A stretch of 38,715 nt of DNA from Ktedonobacterales bacterium (GTDB taxonomy: Bacteria; Chloroflexota; Ktedonobacteria; Ktedonobacterales; JADMIN01): positions 1 through 38,715 of the forward strand of contig JAICVS010000026.1 of assembly GCA_025935195.1 (NCBI GenBank), read 5' to 3'. Of the stretch, positions 1-7,829 are shown one piece after another. The translations under genes were made by a program, and so were the position numbers. Position 1 is the stretch's first letter. Every line of letters starts with the position of its first letter. The notes under the pieces are model-generated. The model worked only from the letters and a program-made list of their open reading frames with translations. It ran no database searches and had not been told where the DNA came from.

Positions 1-51
1 CAGGGCGCCGGCGTGCGGCATGAGTATGCCATCCATCGCCACTATGCGCAC
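1..51 (-). CDS. Possible start of a gene running off the left edge
   Basis: Reading leftward from nuoH, a GTG codon at 51 follows an AGGAG ribosome-binding site with a 7-base spacer and opens a frame that stays open to the window edge. The 17 visible residues begin MRIVAMDGILMPHAG. They do not look like NuoI or another NDH-1 subunit, so the nuo operon may end at nuoH or continue into an unrelated gene. The same frame is also open back to the nuoH stop codon. The fragment is too short for any functional call. Confidence 0.3.
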   Translation of the reverse strand, partial: MRIVAMDGILMPHAGAL

Positions 52-111
52 CTGTTCGCTCCTGGCGAACACTTCATCGAAGTCGCGTGTGGCCTCGGAC
101 CGTTTGACACC

Positions 112-1419
112 CTAGCGGCGGTTGCCGGCGCCAGCGCCGGCGGGGGCGCGCTCCGGGGAGACGCCGGGCAGGGGCGCGGGCTGGGGCGTGCGGCGCTGGG
201 TGCGCAGCCAGCGGGGCAGGCGGCCGGTGGCCTTGACGCCGGTGATGCCGCGCAGGCTGAAGACGACGCCGATCAGCAGCAGCCAGTTGACGACGGCGGC
301 GATGGCGATGCGGATGGGGGTGTCGAGCGGGAGAAGCAGCAGGGCGCCGGTGAGCAGGATGTTGACCAGCGTGAGCGGGATGAGGAAGAGCCAGGCGAAA
401 CGCATGAGCTGGTCGGCGCGCAGGCGTGGGACCGTGGCGCGCACCCAGAGGAAGATGAAGAGGAAGAACGACATCTTCACGATGAACCAGAAGGCGGCGA
501 TGATGTTGAAGACGAGGCCGCCCCAGAAGCCGCCGAGCAGGCCGTTCCAGAAGCCGATGGCGGCGCCGGGGCCGGACCAGCCGCCCAGGAAGATCGCGGT
601 GGCGACGGCGGAGACGATCGCCATGTTGCCGTACTCGCCGAGGAAGAACATCGCCCAGCGCAGGCCGGAATACTCGGTGAGGTAGCCGGCGACCAGCTCG
701 GACTCGGCCTCGGGCAGATCGAAGGGGGAGCGGTTGGTCTCGGCGAGGCCGCAGATGTAGTAGACGAGCAGGCCGAGCGGCTGGAGCAGGAAGAACCAGA
801 GCCAGGGAGATTCGGGGCGCATCTGGGCGGCGACGATCTGGCTGAAGGAGATGGAGCCGACGCCGCAGGTGGTGAGATCGGGAGTGTTGCCAGTACAGCC
901 CGCCGTCAGCACGCTGGTGAGCATCACGACGCCGACGAGCGCGAGCACCAGCGGCAGCTCGTACGAGATCATCTGCGCGGCGGAGCGCAGGCCGCCGATC
1001 AGAGCGTATTTGTTGTTGGAGCCCCAGCCGGCCATGAAGACGCCGATCACGTCAATCGAGCTGAGGGCGACGTAGAAGATGAGGCCGGTGCCGAGCGCAC
1101 CCGCCGTCAGGTACGGCGAGAAGGGCAGCACGACGAAGGCCGTCACCACGGGGGCGAAGAAGACGACGGGGGCGAGGCGGAAGACGAGATTGTCGGTGGC
1201 GCTGGCCTTGACATCCTCTTTGAGCAGCAGCTTGCCGACATCCAGGAAGGCTTGCAGGATGCCCTGCGGCCCGTAGTGATAGGGGCCGTAGCGGTCCTGC
1301 ATGTACGCCTGGACCTTGCGGTCGAGGTAGGAGAGCAGCGCCGCCGCCGTCATGAGGAAGAGCAGGGCGAAGAGGAAGGTGACGACGACGTGGATGACGT
1401 TGAAGAGGACAGGGTCCAT
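112..1419 (-). CDS. nuoH: NADH-quinone oxidoreductase subunit H
   Basis: Membrane subunit of respiratory complex I (NDH-1) that joins the peripheral arm to the proton-pumping arm and forms part of the quinone site. The 435-residue product has about eight or nine hydrophobic helices. It carries family signatures: the loop RYGPYHYGPQGILQ after the first helix, the ETNRSPFDLPE quinone-site motif near residue 227, and the late helix with FLWVRATVPRLRADQLM. The C-terminus adds about 40 Arg/Pro/Ala-rich residues beyond the usual end, probably a disordered tail. It is the fourth gene of a leftward nuoA-C-D-H cluster, 27 bases after nuoD. The identification is secure. Confidence 0.97.
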   Translation of the reverse strand: MDPVLFNVIHVVVTFLFALLFLMTAAALLSYLDRKVQAYMQDRYGPYHYGPQGILQAFLDVGKLLLKEDVKASATDNLVFRLAPVVFFAPVVTAFVVLPFSPYLTAGALGTGLIFYVALSSIDVIGVFMAGWGSNNKYALIGGLRSAAQMISYELPLVLALVGVVMLTSVLTAGCTGNTPDLTTCGVGSISFSQIVAAQMRPESPWLWFFLLQPLGLLVYYICGLAETNRSPFDLPEAESELVAGYLTEYSGLRWAMFFLGEYGNMAIVSAVATAIFLGGWSGPGAAIGFWNGLLGGFWGGLVFNIIAAFWFIVKMSFFLFIFLWVRATVPRLRADQLMRFAWLFLIPLTLVNILLTGALLLLPLDTPIRIAIAAVVNWLLLIGVVFSLRGITGVKATGRLPRWLRTQRRTPQPAPLPGVSPERAPAGAGAGNRR

Positions 1420-1446
1420 GCGGCCTCCGGCTCTATTTCCGCGCGA

Positions 1447-2598
1447 TCAGCGATCCACGTCGCCGAGGACGATATCAATGCTGCCGAGGATGGCGATGAC
1501 GTCGCCGATCTTGTTGCCGCGCAGCAGCTCGGGCAGGATTTGCAGATTGACGAACGAGGGGGCGCGAATCTTGGCGCGGTAGGGATACTCCGAGCCGTCG
1601 CTGATCATGTAGATACTCTCTTCGCCGCGCGCGCTCTCGACGGAGTAGTACGCTTCGCCGCGCGGCGGGCGCAGGGCGATGGGCGAGCGGACGGAGATGG
1701 GACCGCCGGGGAGCTTATCCAGCACGACACGGCAGAGGCGGACGGCCTCGTACATCTCGTTCATGCGGACGCGGTAGCGGGCGAAGCAGTCGCCTTCCTG
1801 GCGGGTCTGGATGTTGACGGGAATCTCGCGGTAGGCGCCGTAGGGGCGGTTGACGCGCATGTCGATCTGGATGCCGGAGGCGCGGGCGACGGGGCCGGTG
1901 AGGGCATAGGCGAGCGCCTGCTGTGGGTCTATGTAGCCGACGCCTTCGGTGCGCGCCTCGAAGATCTCATTGCCGGTGATCAGCTCTTCGAGCTCGGGCA
2001 GGCTGCGGCGCTCGAAGTTGTCGAGCCAGGCTTCGCAGGACTGGAGCCAGCCCTTGGGGAAGTCGTAGAGGACGCCGCCGGGACGCATGTAGTTGTGGGT
2101 GAAGCGGTGGCCGCTGAGGGACTCGAAGAGGTCGAGGATGCCCTCGCGGTCGCGGAAGCACCAGAGGACGGGGGTGAAGGCGCCCAGGTCCAGCCCGTAG
2201 GTGCCGATGGCGACGAGGTGGCTCGCCATACGCTCGAGCTCGCTGACGAGCAGGCGGATGTATTGGGCGCGGCGCGGCGGCTCGACACCCATGATAGCCT
2301 CGGTGGCGCCGGCGTAGGCGCACTCGTTGATCATGGGGCTGAGGTAGTCGGCGTTGTCAATGTAGCGCGGGCCGGCCATGTAGGGTCGGTTCTCGAAGAT
2401 CTTCTCCATGCCGCGGTGCAGGTAGCCGATGACGGGGGTGCAGGAGATGACCGTCTCGCCGTCCAGCACGAGCACGAGGCGCAGCACGCCGTGGGTGGAG
2501 GGGTGCTGCGGGCCCATGTTGAGGATCATCTCCTCACTGCGCAGGCCGCCGAAGTCGCCGACGAGATCGGGGTGGGCGGTGGTGGATTCGGTCGCCAT
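1447..2598 (-). CDS. nuoD: NADH-quinone oxidoreductase subunit D
   Basis: The 49-kDa-type subunit of complex I, in the peripheral arm, which forms the quinone-binding cavity with NuoB and NuoH. The 383 residues match the usual length. Signatures seen: GPQHPSTHGVLR near residue 30, IGYLHRGMEKIFENR, the NRPYGAYREIP region, and the terminal ILGSIDIVLGDVDR that ends most NuoD proteins. It lies 35 bases downstream of nuoC and 27 bases upstream of nuoH, so it is co-transcribed. Its structural partner NuoB is not encoded in the window. The N-terminus has a short extra segment (MATESTTAHPDLVGDFGG) before the conserved domain. Confidence 0.97.
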   Translation of the reverse strand: MATESTTAHPDLVGDFGGLRSEEMILNMGPQHPSTHGVLRLVLVLDGETVISCTPVIGYLHRGMEKIFENRPYMAGPRYIDNADYLSPMINECAYAGATEAIMGVEPPRRAQYIRLLVSELERMASHLVAIGTYGLDLGAFTPVLWCFRDREGILDLFESLSGHRFTHNYMRPGGVLYDFPKGWLQSCEAWLDNFERRSLPELEELITGNEIFEARTEGVGYIDPQQALAYALTGPVARASGIQIDMRVNRPYGAYREIPVNIQTRQEGDCFARYRVRMNEMYEAVRLCRVVLDKLPGGPISVRSPIALRPPRGEAYYSVESARGEESIYMISDGSEYPYRAKIRAPSFVNLQILPELLRGNKIGDVIAILGSIDIVLGDVDR

Positions 2599-2633
2599 GA
2601 CGGGTATCCCTCTCTGTGCGCTATCGGCGTTCG

Positions 2634-3407
2634 TTAGCCGCGCTGGGGCTTGGCGGGGCCGGCTTTGGTGTCCTGATCGGTGGCGAAGCCATGCTCGCCG
2701 ACGCCTTCGGAGATGACGCCCTGGCCGGTCTTGACGTAGACGGCGGCGCTGCCGAAGGTGAGCTTGCCGGGGTGCAGGCGCTCTTCGTCGCCCTGGCCGA
2801 GATGCTTGGAGGCGATGCGCTCGACGTTGCGCTGCTGCTCGCCGGCGACGGCGCGGATGGCGTCGGTCTGGGTGGTGGCGCGGTCGTGGACGGTGAGCGG
2901 GGTGGGGTGGAAGCTCTTGAGCAGGGGGAAGCCGAAGAAGTCGTCGTCGAGCAGGATGCGGCGCAGGTCGGGGTGGCCGCGGTAGACGATGCCATACATG
3001 TCGTAGGTTTCGCGCTCCAGCCAGTTGGCGGAGGGGTAGAGACTGACGAGCGAGTCCACGGATGGGGATTCGGCGGGGAGCTTGACGCGCACTTGCAGCA
3101 GCCAGGTCTGGCTGAGGGAGCGGAAGTGGTAGATGGACTCGACGTGCGCGACCATGTCCACGCCGGAGACGCAGGTGAGCAGCTCGAAGCCCAGCTCGTC
3201 GCGCAGGATGCGCGCGATTTCGAGCAGGCGCTCGGCGGGTAGCTCGATGCCGACGACGCCGCAGGGCAGGCGGCGCTTGGGCACCTCCTGGCCGAGGGTG
3301 GTGTCGAGCTGGGTGAGGCGGTTGAGCAGGGCGTTGATATGCTCAGGGTCGTAGGCGAGCAGCGAGGGCGGCTCGGTGGGGGCCTGTATGTGCGGGACTA
3401 GATCCAC
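2634..3407 (-). CDS. nuoC: NADH-quinone oxidoreductase subunit C
   Basis: The 30-kDa-type subunit of the complex I peripheral arm. The 257-residue protein carries the family core: LTCVSGVDMV, an FRSLSQTW-type strand, and the signature SANWLERETYDMYGIVYRGHPDLRRILLDDDF, where a typical protein has ANWYEREVYDMFGI. After the core, about 80 residues are charged and of low similarity to the family. The reading frame overlaps the end of nuoA by 10 bases, so the two are translationally coupled and no room is left for nuoB between them. The start codon is the ATG at 3407. Confidence 0.95.
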   Translation of the reverse strand: MDLVPHIQAPTEPPSLLAYDPEHINALLNRLTQLDTTLGQEVPKRRLPCGVVGIELPAERLLEIARILRDELGFELLTCVSGVDMVAHVESIYHFRSLSQTWLLQVRVKLPAESPSVDSLVSLYPSANWLERETYDMYGIVYRGHPDLRRILLDDDFFGFPLLKSFHPTPLTVHDRATTQTDAIRAVAGEQQRNVERIASKHLGQGDEERLHPGKLTFGSAAVYVKTGQGVISEGVGEHGFATDQDTKAGPAKPQRG

Positions 3408-3769
3408 CGGATGACTCCTTTCCGCCAGGCGTAGACGAGGCCGAGCGCGAGGGTGAGGATGAAGAAGACGATCTCGATGAAGCCGAAGAGGCTGAGCTGC
3501 TGGAAGATGACGGCCCAGGCGAGGATGAAGACGATATCCACGTCGAAGGCGACGAAGAGCAGGGCGAAGATGTAGAAGGCGAGGGGGTATTGCACCCAGG
3601 CGGAGCCGATGGGGGTCTCACCGGACTCGTAGGTGGTGAGCTTGTCCTTGGCGGGGCGGCGCTTGAGCAGGAGGGCGTTGAGGAGGTCGGCGACGGTGAG
3701 GGCGACGATGACGAAGCCGACGCCGCCGATGAAGAAGATGGCGGCGAAGAGGTATCCGAGTGCGACCAC
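3398..3769 (-). CDS. nuoA: NADH-quinone oxidoreductase subunit A
   Basis: Small membrane subunit of complex I at the joint with the peripheral arm. I chose the GTG at 3769 because AGGAGG lies just upstream and because it gives the usual length (123 residues). A longer in-frame ATG at 3868 would add a basic, unrelated leader and overlap the promoter region. Three membrane helices are visible. The loop between helices 1 and 2 has the family motif TYESGETPIGSAW (usual form YECGxxP...AR), and helix 2 has FDVDIVFILAW (usual form FDxExxFLxPWA). The conserved Cys of YECG is Ser here. It is the first gene of the nuo operon. Confidence 0.93.
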   Translation of the reverse strand: MVALGYLFAAIFFIGGVGFVIVALTVADLLNALLLKRRPAKDKLTTYESGETPIGSAWVQYPLAFYIFALLFVAFDVDIVFILAWAVIFQQLSLFGFIEIVFFILTLALGLVYAWRKGVIRWI

Positions 3770-3873
3770 GGGCTCCTCCTGGGTGGAAACGCGCTGGCGG
3801 GCGCGCGGGATAGGTGAGTGGGATGGTGGATGGCGGGTGATGCGGCGGCATGCGGCGCGGCACGCCATCTCCG

Positions 3874-3902
3874 ATTATAGCATGGGCGCTACAGGTGAAC
3901 AA
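3874..3902 (-). promoter_or_regulatory. Probable promoter of the nuo operon
   Basis: On the minus strand a perfect TATAAT (3879-3874) is preceded by TTGTTC (3902-3897) with a 17-base spacer. Transcription would start near 3867, leaving a leader of about 100 bases before the nuoA GTG. Its position supports nuoA being the first gene of the operon. Confidence 0.6.
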
Positions 3903-3950
3903 CGCGGGGATGAAGGCGACGAGAACGAACACGGAGGAACGGAGGATGGG

Positions 3951-3990
3951 GAGGTTCACAGAGGTTCACAGAGGTTCACAGAGGTTCACG
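3951..3990. repeat. Four tandem copies of a 10-bp unit
   Basis: GAGGTTCACA occurs four times head to tail (3951, 3961, 3971, 3981; the last ends in G instead of A). The period is close to one helical turn, and the array sits about 50 bases upstream of the nuo -35 box and about 60 bases past the end of the zinc-ribbon gene. It could be a protein-binding array or simple slippage DNA. It is not CRISPR-like, as there are no spacers. Confidence 0.85.
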
Positions 3991-4047
3991 GAGCGGAGGA
4001 GCCGGAAGGATGTCCTCCGCAGGGGGAGAGTTGCCTAAAGAATCCGG

Positions 4048-5694
4048 CTAACCCACGAAGCGGAAGGCTTTGAGCATCACGGAGAAGGTGGCTTTCTCGT
4101 CGGCGGCGAACGTCGCGGGCGCGCTGTACATGACGATGGCGTAGCCCTTGCCCGCGTGGTGCGTGCTCAGGATCGCCATGTGAACCTTGATGCCCGCCTT
4201 CAGCGTGACGTCGTAGTCGCGGCGCTGCCACGTCGCGCCGCCGATGCTCATCGTCGCGGCTGGGCTGGTGGTCCGGATGAAGGTGCTGCCGTCCTGCTGG
4301 CCGCCGGTCACTTCGCTGTCTTGGATCTGCTGGTCGCACACGGCGGCGAAGCCGCCCGCCTGCTCTACGGCGAGGCTGCTCTTGGCGTCGCTCGTGCTGA
4401 AGCGGTCCACATAGTCGCCAGTGGCGGCGGTGGCGGTCTCGCTCGTCTGCGCCCACTGCTGGGGATAGCTGAGGGAGTAGCCGGATGTGGGACTGGTATA
4501 GGCCTTGTACTGCGATGGAGTGGTCGCCGGGCTAAGCGTCTGGAAAGGGGCGGCAGGCGGGCAGCCGGCAACTCCCCTGCCGCCGCCGATGACGCCGGCG
4601 AATTTCAGGGCGGCTCCGCCGACGAGCGCCGCCATGCTCACCGCTACCAGCGCGATCACCAGCACAGGGCGGGCGCCGCGGCCCGCCGCGCGCTGCCGGC
4701 TCTTGCGGCCGCCGCTCCGGCCCGATGAGCGCGATCCGCGGCGCTCGCCACGCCGCGCGGGCGGCGGCGCCGGAACCTCTGCGCTCGGCTCCCAATAGCC
4801 GCCGCCGACCGCTGGACCGGCCCACGAGTCCTCGACGGGCGCTGCCGCGTAGCGTGCGCTGTCGTCGTATTCGCGATCCCAGCCCTGGCCGCCGCGATAG
4901 CCACCGGCAGGATAGCCGCCGACGGTGCGCTCGTCGGTCCACCCGCCCTGTTGCGCACCGTATTCGGCGCTGTACTCCGCGCTGTAGCCTGCTGAATCGT
5001 CGTGCCAATCGGGAGCGGGCGGAGCGGGCGGCGCATACTGATCGCGGGCATAGCCCTCACGGCCGTAGCCGCCACGGTCGCGGGGATCGCCGGCGCGGCC
5101 GCCACGTGGATCGGACCAGGGGTCATTCGGTCCCGCTCGCTGCGGCCGTTCCTCACGCCTGGCGGGATACTGGCCGCCATCCCATCGAGGGGCAGGCTGC
5201 TCGGCGGATTCGTCGTAGCGATTGCCAGATGCCGAGCCGTACCCGCCACCCGGAGGGTATAAAGGCGGGCGGCGATTGTTGTCCACTGGGGCGGATTCGC
5301 GGCGCAGCGGACGCGGCGCGCGCGGATCGTCGAAGGGGTCGCGCGCGCCGTGGTCGCGGTCTATCGGGCGCGAGGGCGGCCGCGGCGGCCGGCGATCACC
5401 GCGCGGCAGGGTCATGTCTGGGTCTTGGGACCGATACGGCGGTGGCTCCGGCGACTGCGCGGGCGCGTCGTCCCGATACCTGTCGCGCGCGCGGCGCTCC
5501 TCTGGCTCCCGTTCCCGCCCAACCTCAGGACGGTCGGGGCGATTGGGGCGGCTGGTGGCGCGACTGCCGCGCGCGGGCGCATCCACGCGCGCGGGAGCTT
5601 CCCCGAGGTCATCATCGTTGCGCTGTTTCGCGCCGCAAAACTGGCAGAGTGGCGCTCCCGGACGCAAGGTCCGGCCGCAGTTCCAGCATTCCAT
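4048..5694 (-). CDS. Zinc-ribbon membrane protein with PsbP-like C-terminal domain
   Basis: Product of 548 residues; specific role unknown. Residues 1-25 form a zinc ribbon (MECWNCGRTLRPGAPLCQFCG, CxxC and CxxC). A very long Arg/Pro/Gly/Tyr-rich disordered stretch follows (about residues 25-330), then a basic Ser/Arg/Gly segment, one membrane helix (VLVIALVAVSMAALVGGAAL), and a C-terminal domain of about 150 residues starting YTSPTSGYSLSYPQQW. That domain resembles the PsbP-like/DUF1795-type fold often found on bacterial surface proteins. The topology implied is a cytoplasmic zinc ribbon with the C-terminal domain outside. The start at 5694 is chosen because GGAAG lies 6 bases upstream and the zinc ribbon begins there. 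An in-frame start at 5796 would add 34 unrelated residues. Confidence 0.82.
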   Translation of the reverse strand: MECWNCGRTLRPGAPLCQFCGAKQRNDDDLGEAPARVDAPARGSRATSRPNRPDRPEVGREREPEERRARDRYRDDAPAQSPEPPPYRSQDPDMTLPRGDRRPPRPPSRPIDRDHGARDPFDDPRAPRPLRRESAPVDNNRRPPLYPPGGGYGSASGNRYDESAEQPAPRWDGGQYPARREERPQRAGPNDPWSDPRGGRAGDPRDRGGYGREGYARDQYAPPAPPAPDWHDDSAGYSAEYSAEYGAQQGGWTDERTVGGYPAGGYRGGQGWDREYDDSARYAAAPVEDSWAGPAVGGGYWEPSAEVPAPPPARRGERRGSRSSGRSGGRKSRQRAAGRGARPVLVIALVAVSMAALVGGAALKFAGVIGGGRGVAGCPPAAPFQTLSPATTPSQYKAYTSPTSGYSLSYPQQWAQTSETATAATGDYVDRFSTSDAKSSLAVEQAGGFAAVCDQQIQDSEVTGGQQDGSTFIRTTSPAATMSIGGATWQRRDYDVTLKAGIKVHMAILSTHHAGKGYAIVMYSAPATFAADEKATFSVMLKAFRFVG

Positions 5695-6077
5695 ATATGT
5701 CTTCCGCCACACCGTTGAGCCAACCAGCCGCGGCACGCATCCCACGGATGCGCCATCGGCCAGAATCAGGCTCCCGTCGCGACGGCTCCTCTCCACCTCA
5801 AGCCGCGCCCACGAGGCTCACCTGCCACGCGCAACGCATCCACCTCACCGCAGCCACGCGATAGCGCCAGTATAGCATACGGCCGCTCGCGTGCCCGCGT
5901 GACTGACACTGTACTTTCAGTACTATAAACGACGATTATCACGCGCGGCATGCTACAGATGGGTTGCCCAATGCTCCTACGTTGGGATCAACGAGCGAGG
6001 GGAGCACCACCTGCCTGGATGTCCTACGCGGATGGGCTACACGGATGGGCTACACGCCGCGGCGATAGCTTCCCCGG
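5695..6077. other. Intergenic region between the zinc-ribbon gene and fdhD
   Basis: No gene supported. It holds the upstream region of the leftward zinc-ribbon gene, with a minus-strand TATACT-like box near 5870, a locally AT-rich stretch around 5905-5940 (ACTGTACTTTCAGTACTATA, partly self-complementary), and a 13-bp tandem repeat described separately. fdhD ends at its right border. Confidence 0.6.
6017..6055. repeat. 13-bp tandem repeat, three copies
   Basis: GGATGGGCTACAC is present twice exactly (6030-6042, 6043-6055) and once in degenerate form (GGATGTCCTACGC, 6017-6029), just past the end of fdhD. Function unknown. Confidence 0.75.
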
Positions 6078-6953
6078 TCAATGGACGCGTTCTGGGTGTG
6101 TGTAGACGTTGACAGTGGCGCCGCGCAGGAATCCGGTCAGCGTCACGCCGCCCGCCTGCGCCATATCCACCGCCAGGCTGGATGGCGCGGAGACGGCGGC
6201 GACGATGGGGATGCCGGCGGCGAGGGCTTTCAGCACGATCTCGAACGAGAGCCGGCCGCTCACGAGCAGGATGCGCTCGTCCATGGGCAGCGTGCCATCC
6301 AGCAGGGCACGGCCGACCAGCTTATCCACGGCGTTGTGCCGGCCCACGTCCTCGCGCAGCGCCAGCAGGTTCCCAGCGCGGTCGAAGATGCCGGCGGCGT
6401 GCAGCCCGCCAGTGTGGGCGAAGACGCGCTGCTCGGCACGCAGGCGATCGGGCAGCCCATAGAGTATGTCGTGATCCACGGTCAGGCCGCCCAGCGGCAG
6501 AGGGGGGAGCGTGGCGCAGGCGGCGGCGACGCTGTTCTTGCCGCAGACGCCGCAGCTCGCGTTGACGGCGAACTGGCGCGAATAGCCGGCTTCGCGCATG
6601 CGCGCCACGATGTCCACGCCTGGGGCCGCTACCACGTCCATCACGTTGTCCGAGGGGAGCCCGTCGGGATCGGCGCCGGGAACCAGCTCCGCCAGCTCGT
6701 CGCGCGCGCGCAACAGCCCCTCACTGAAGAGGAAGCCGGCCGCCAGCTCGTCGTCGTGGCCCGGTGTGCGCATGATGACGGCAATCGTCTCGACAGACGC
6801 GCGCGCGTCCACCCGCGCGCGCGCGCGCACCTCCAACGGCTCCTCGGCCACCAGCTCGTCGGCGGTCGTCGCGCGGTCGTCGCCGCGCCAGCGGTCCACC
6901 GCCGCCGTCACTTGCCGTAGCGCGTCGAGGCGCGAGCGTGTGGGCGTCTCCAT
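6078..6953 (-). CDS. fdhD: Formate dehydrogenase accessory sulfurtransferase FdhD
   Basis: FdhD passes sulfur from a cysteine desulfurase to the molybdenum cofactor of formate dehydrogenases. The 291-residue protein has the family landmarks: EEPLEVRAR near the N-terminus, TPGHDDELAAGFLFSEG, the persulfide-carrying Cys pair in NASCGVCGK, FAHTGGLHAAGIFD, REDVGRHNAVDKLVG and ILLVSGRLSFEIVLKA. The start at 6953 has GAGAGG about 9 bases upstream; an ATG three codons earlier (6962) sits too close to that site. No formate dehydrogenase structural gene is in the window, so its client lies elsewhere. It is divergent from the hemolysin III gene, with about 170 bases between them. Confidence 0.95.
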   Translation of the reverse strand: METPTRSRLDALRQVTAAVDRWRGDDRATTADELVAEEPLEVRARARVDARASVETIAVIMRTPGHDDELAAGFLFSEGLLRARDELAELVPGADPDGLPSDNVMDVVAAPGVDIVARMREAGYSRQFAVNASCGVCGKNSVAAACATLPPLPLGGLTVDHDILYGLPDRLRAEQRVFAHTGGLHAAGIFDRAGNLLALREDVGRHNAVDKLVGRALLDGTLPMDERILLVSGRLSFEIVLKALAAGIPIVAAVSAPSSLAVDMAQAGGVTLTGFLRGATVNVYTHPERVH

Positions 6954-7127
6954 TGGCAGCATCCTCTCTGTTCGCGTCTGTTCGCGTTTGCGCCTAGCTG
7001 TGTTATAGCACGCGGTGAAACATGGCGGCGCGCGTATGGCTCATACCTTCCCAATGCCTTCCCGCGAGGGATGTGGTGAGGCGCATGCCGCCATCCATCC
7101 CACGACGTACGAACCCGTGAGGTTTCC

Positions 7128-7823
7128 ATGCGAATAGAACGAGCATATGCCACTCTTACTGACACGCTGCCCCAAGCCGCAGTGAAGCCGCTGCTGCGCG
7201 GCTGGTTCCACGCGCTCGCCGCCGTCGCGGCCGTCGCCATCACCGCCGCGCTCTGCTGGCAAAGCCGGGCTGACACGCCGCGCCTGCTCTCACTGGCGGT
7301 CTTCGGCCTGAGCATGATCGAGCTGTACGGCGTCAGTGCCGTCTATCACATCGGCCGCTGGCCCGAGGCGACACGGCGGCGGCTGCGCGCGCTCGATCAT
7401 GCCAACATCTTCGTGCTGATCGCCGGCACCTATACGCCGCTCTGTTTCAACGTGCTCTCCGGCTGGCTCCGGCCGGCGCTCCTCATCACGATCTGGCTGC
7501 TGGCGGCGGCGGGCGTGGCGCTCGCCACCTTTACGCTGCACGCGCCGCGCTGGCTCACGGTCGCGCTGTACGTCGGCATGGGCTGGGTGGCGGTGCTGGC
7601 GCTGCCGGCGTTCCTGGCGGCGCTCTCGTGGTCGGCCGTGCTGATGCTGGTGCTGGGCGGCCTGCTCTACACGGCGGGGGCGGTCGTCTATGCCAGCCGG
7701 CGGCCGAATCCCTTCCCGCGCGTGCTCGGCTTCCACGAGGTGTTCCATCTCTTCGTGATCGCGGGTGGCCTCGCCTTCACGCTCGCGATCTGGATCTGGG
7801 CGCTGCCGTATCCGCGCGTGTGA
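7128..7823 (+). CDS. Hemolysin III family (PAQR-like) membrane protein
   Basis: A 231-residue integral membrane protein with seven predicted helices. Family metal-site residues are visible: Ser and His in SAVYHI (about residues 70-75), Asp in DHANIF, and the two His of GFHEVFHLF near the C-terminus, the pattern shared by bacterial HlyIII/YqfA and eukaryotic progestin/adipoQ receptors. The biochemical role of bacterial members is not firmly known; hydrolase activity on lipids is suspected for the superfamily. The stop lies 6 bases from the end of the convergent downstream gene. Confidence 0.92.
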   Translation: MRIERAYATLTDTLPQAAVKPLLRGWFHALAAVAAVAITAALCWQSRADTPRLLSLAVFGLSMIELYGVSAVYHIGRWPEATRRRLRALDHANIFVLIAGTYTPLCFNVLSGWLRPALLITIWLLAAAGVALATFTLHAPRWLTVALYVGMGWVAVLALPAFLAALSWSAVLMLVLGGLLYTAGAVVYASRRPNPFPRVLGFHEVFHLFVIAGGLAFTLAIWIWALPYPRV

Positions 7824-7829
7824 GGGCGG

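Noticed and set aside
13..2637. Very long open frame on the plus strand (over 870 codons)
   Set aside because: It lies antisense to nuoH and nuoD, is Gly/Asp/Glu/Ala/Arg-rich without any domain, and is open only because of the high GC and codon bias of the real genes.
3951..3990. CRISPR-like array
   Set aside because: The units are directly adjacent with no spacers, and the unit length of 10 bases is too short.
4725..5864. Long plus-strand frame of 379 codons
   Set aside because: Antisense to the low-complexity part of the zinc-ribbon gene, Arg-rich and without any domain.
6800..6840. CGCG-rich run inside fdhD as a possible Z-DNA or regulatory element
   Set aside because: It encodes the conserved Arg/Ala-rich part of FdhD and is explained by codon use.
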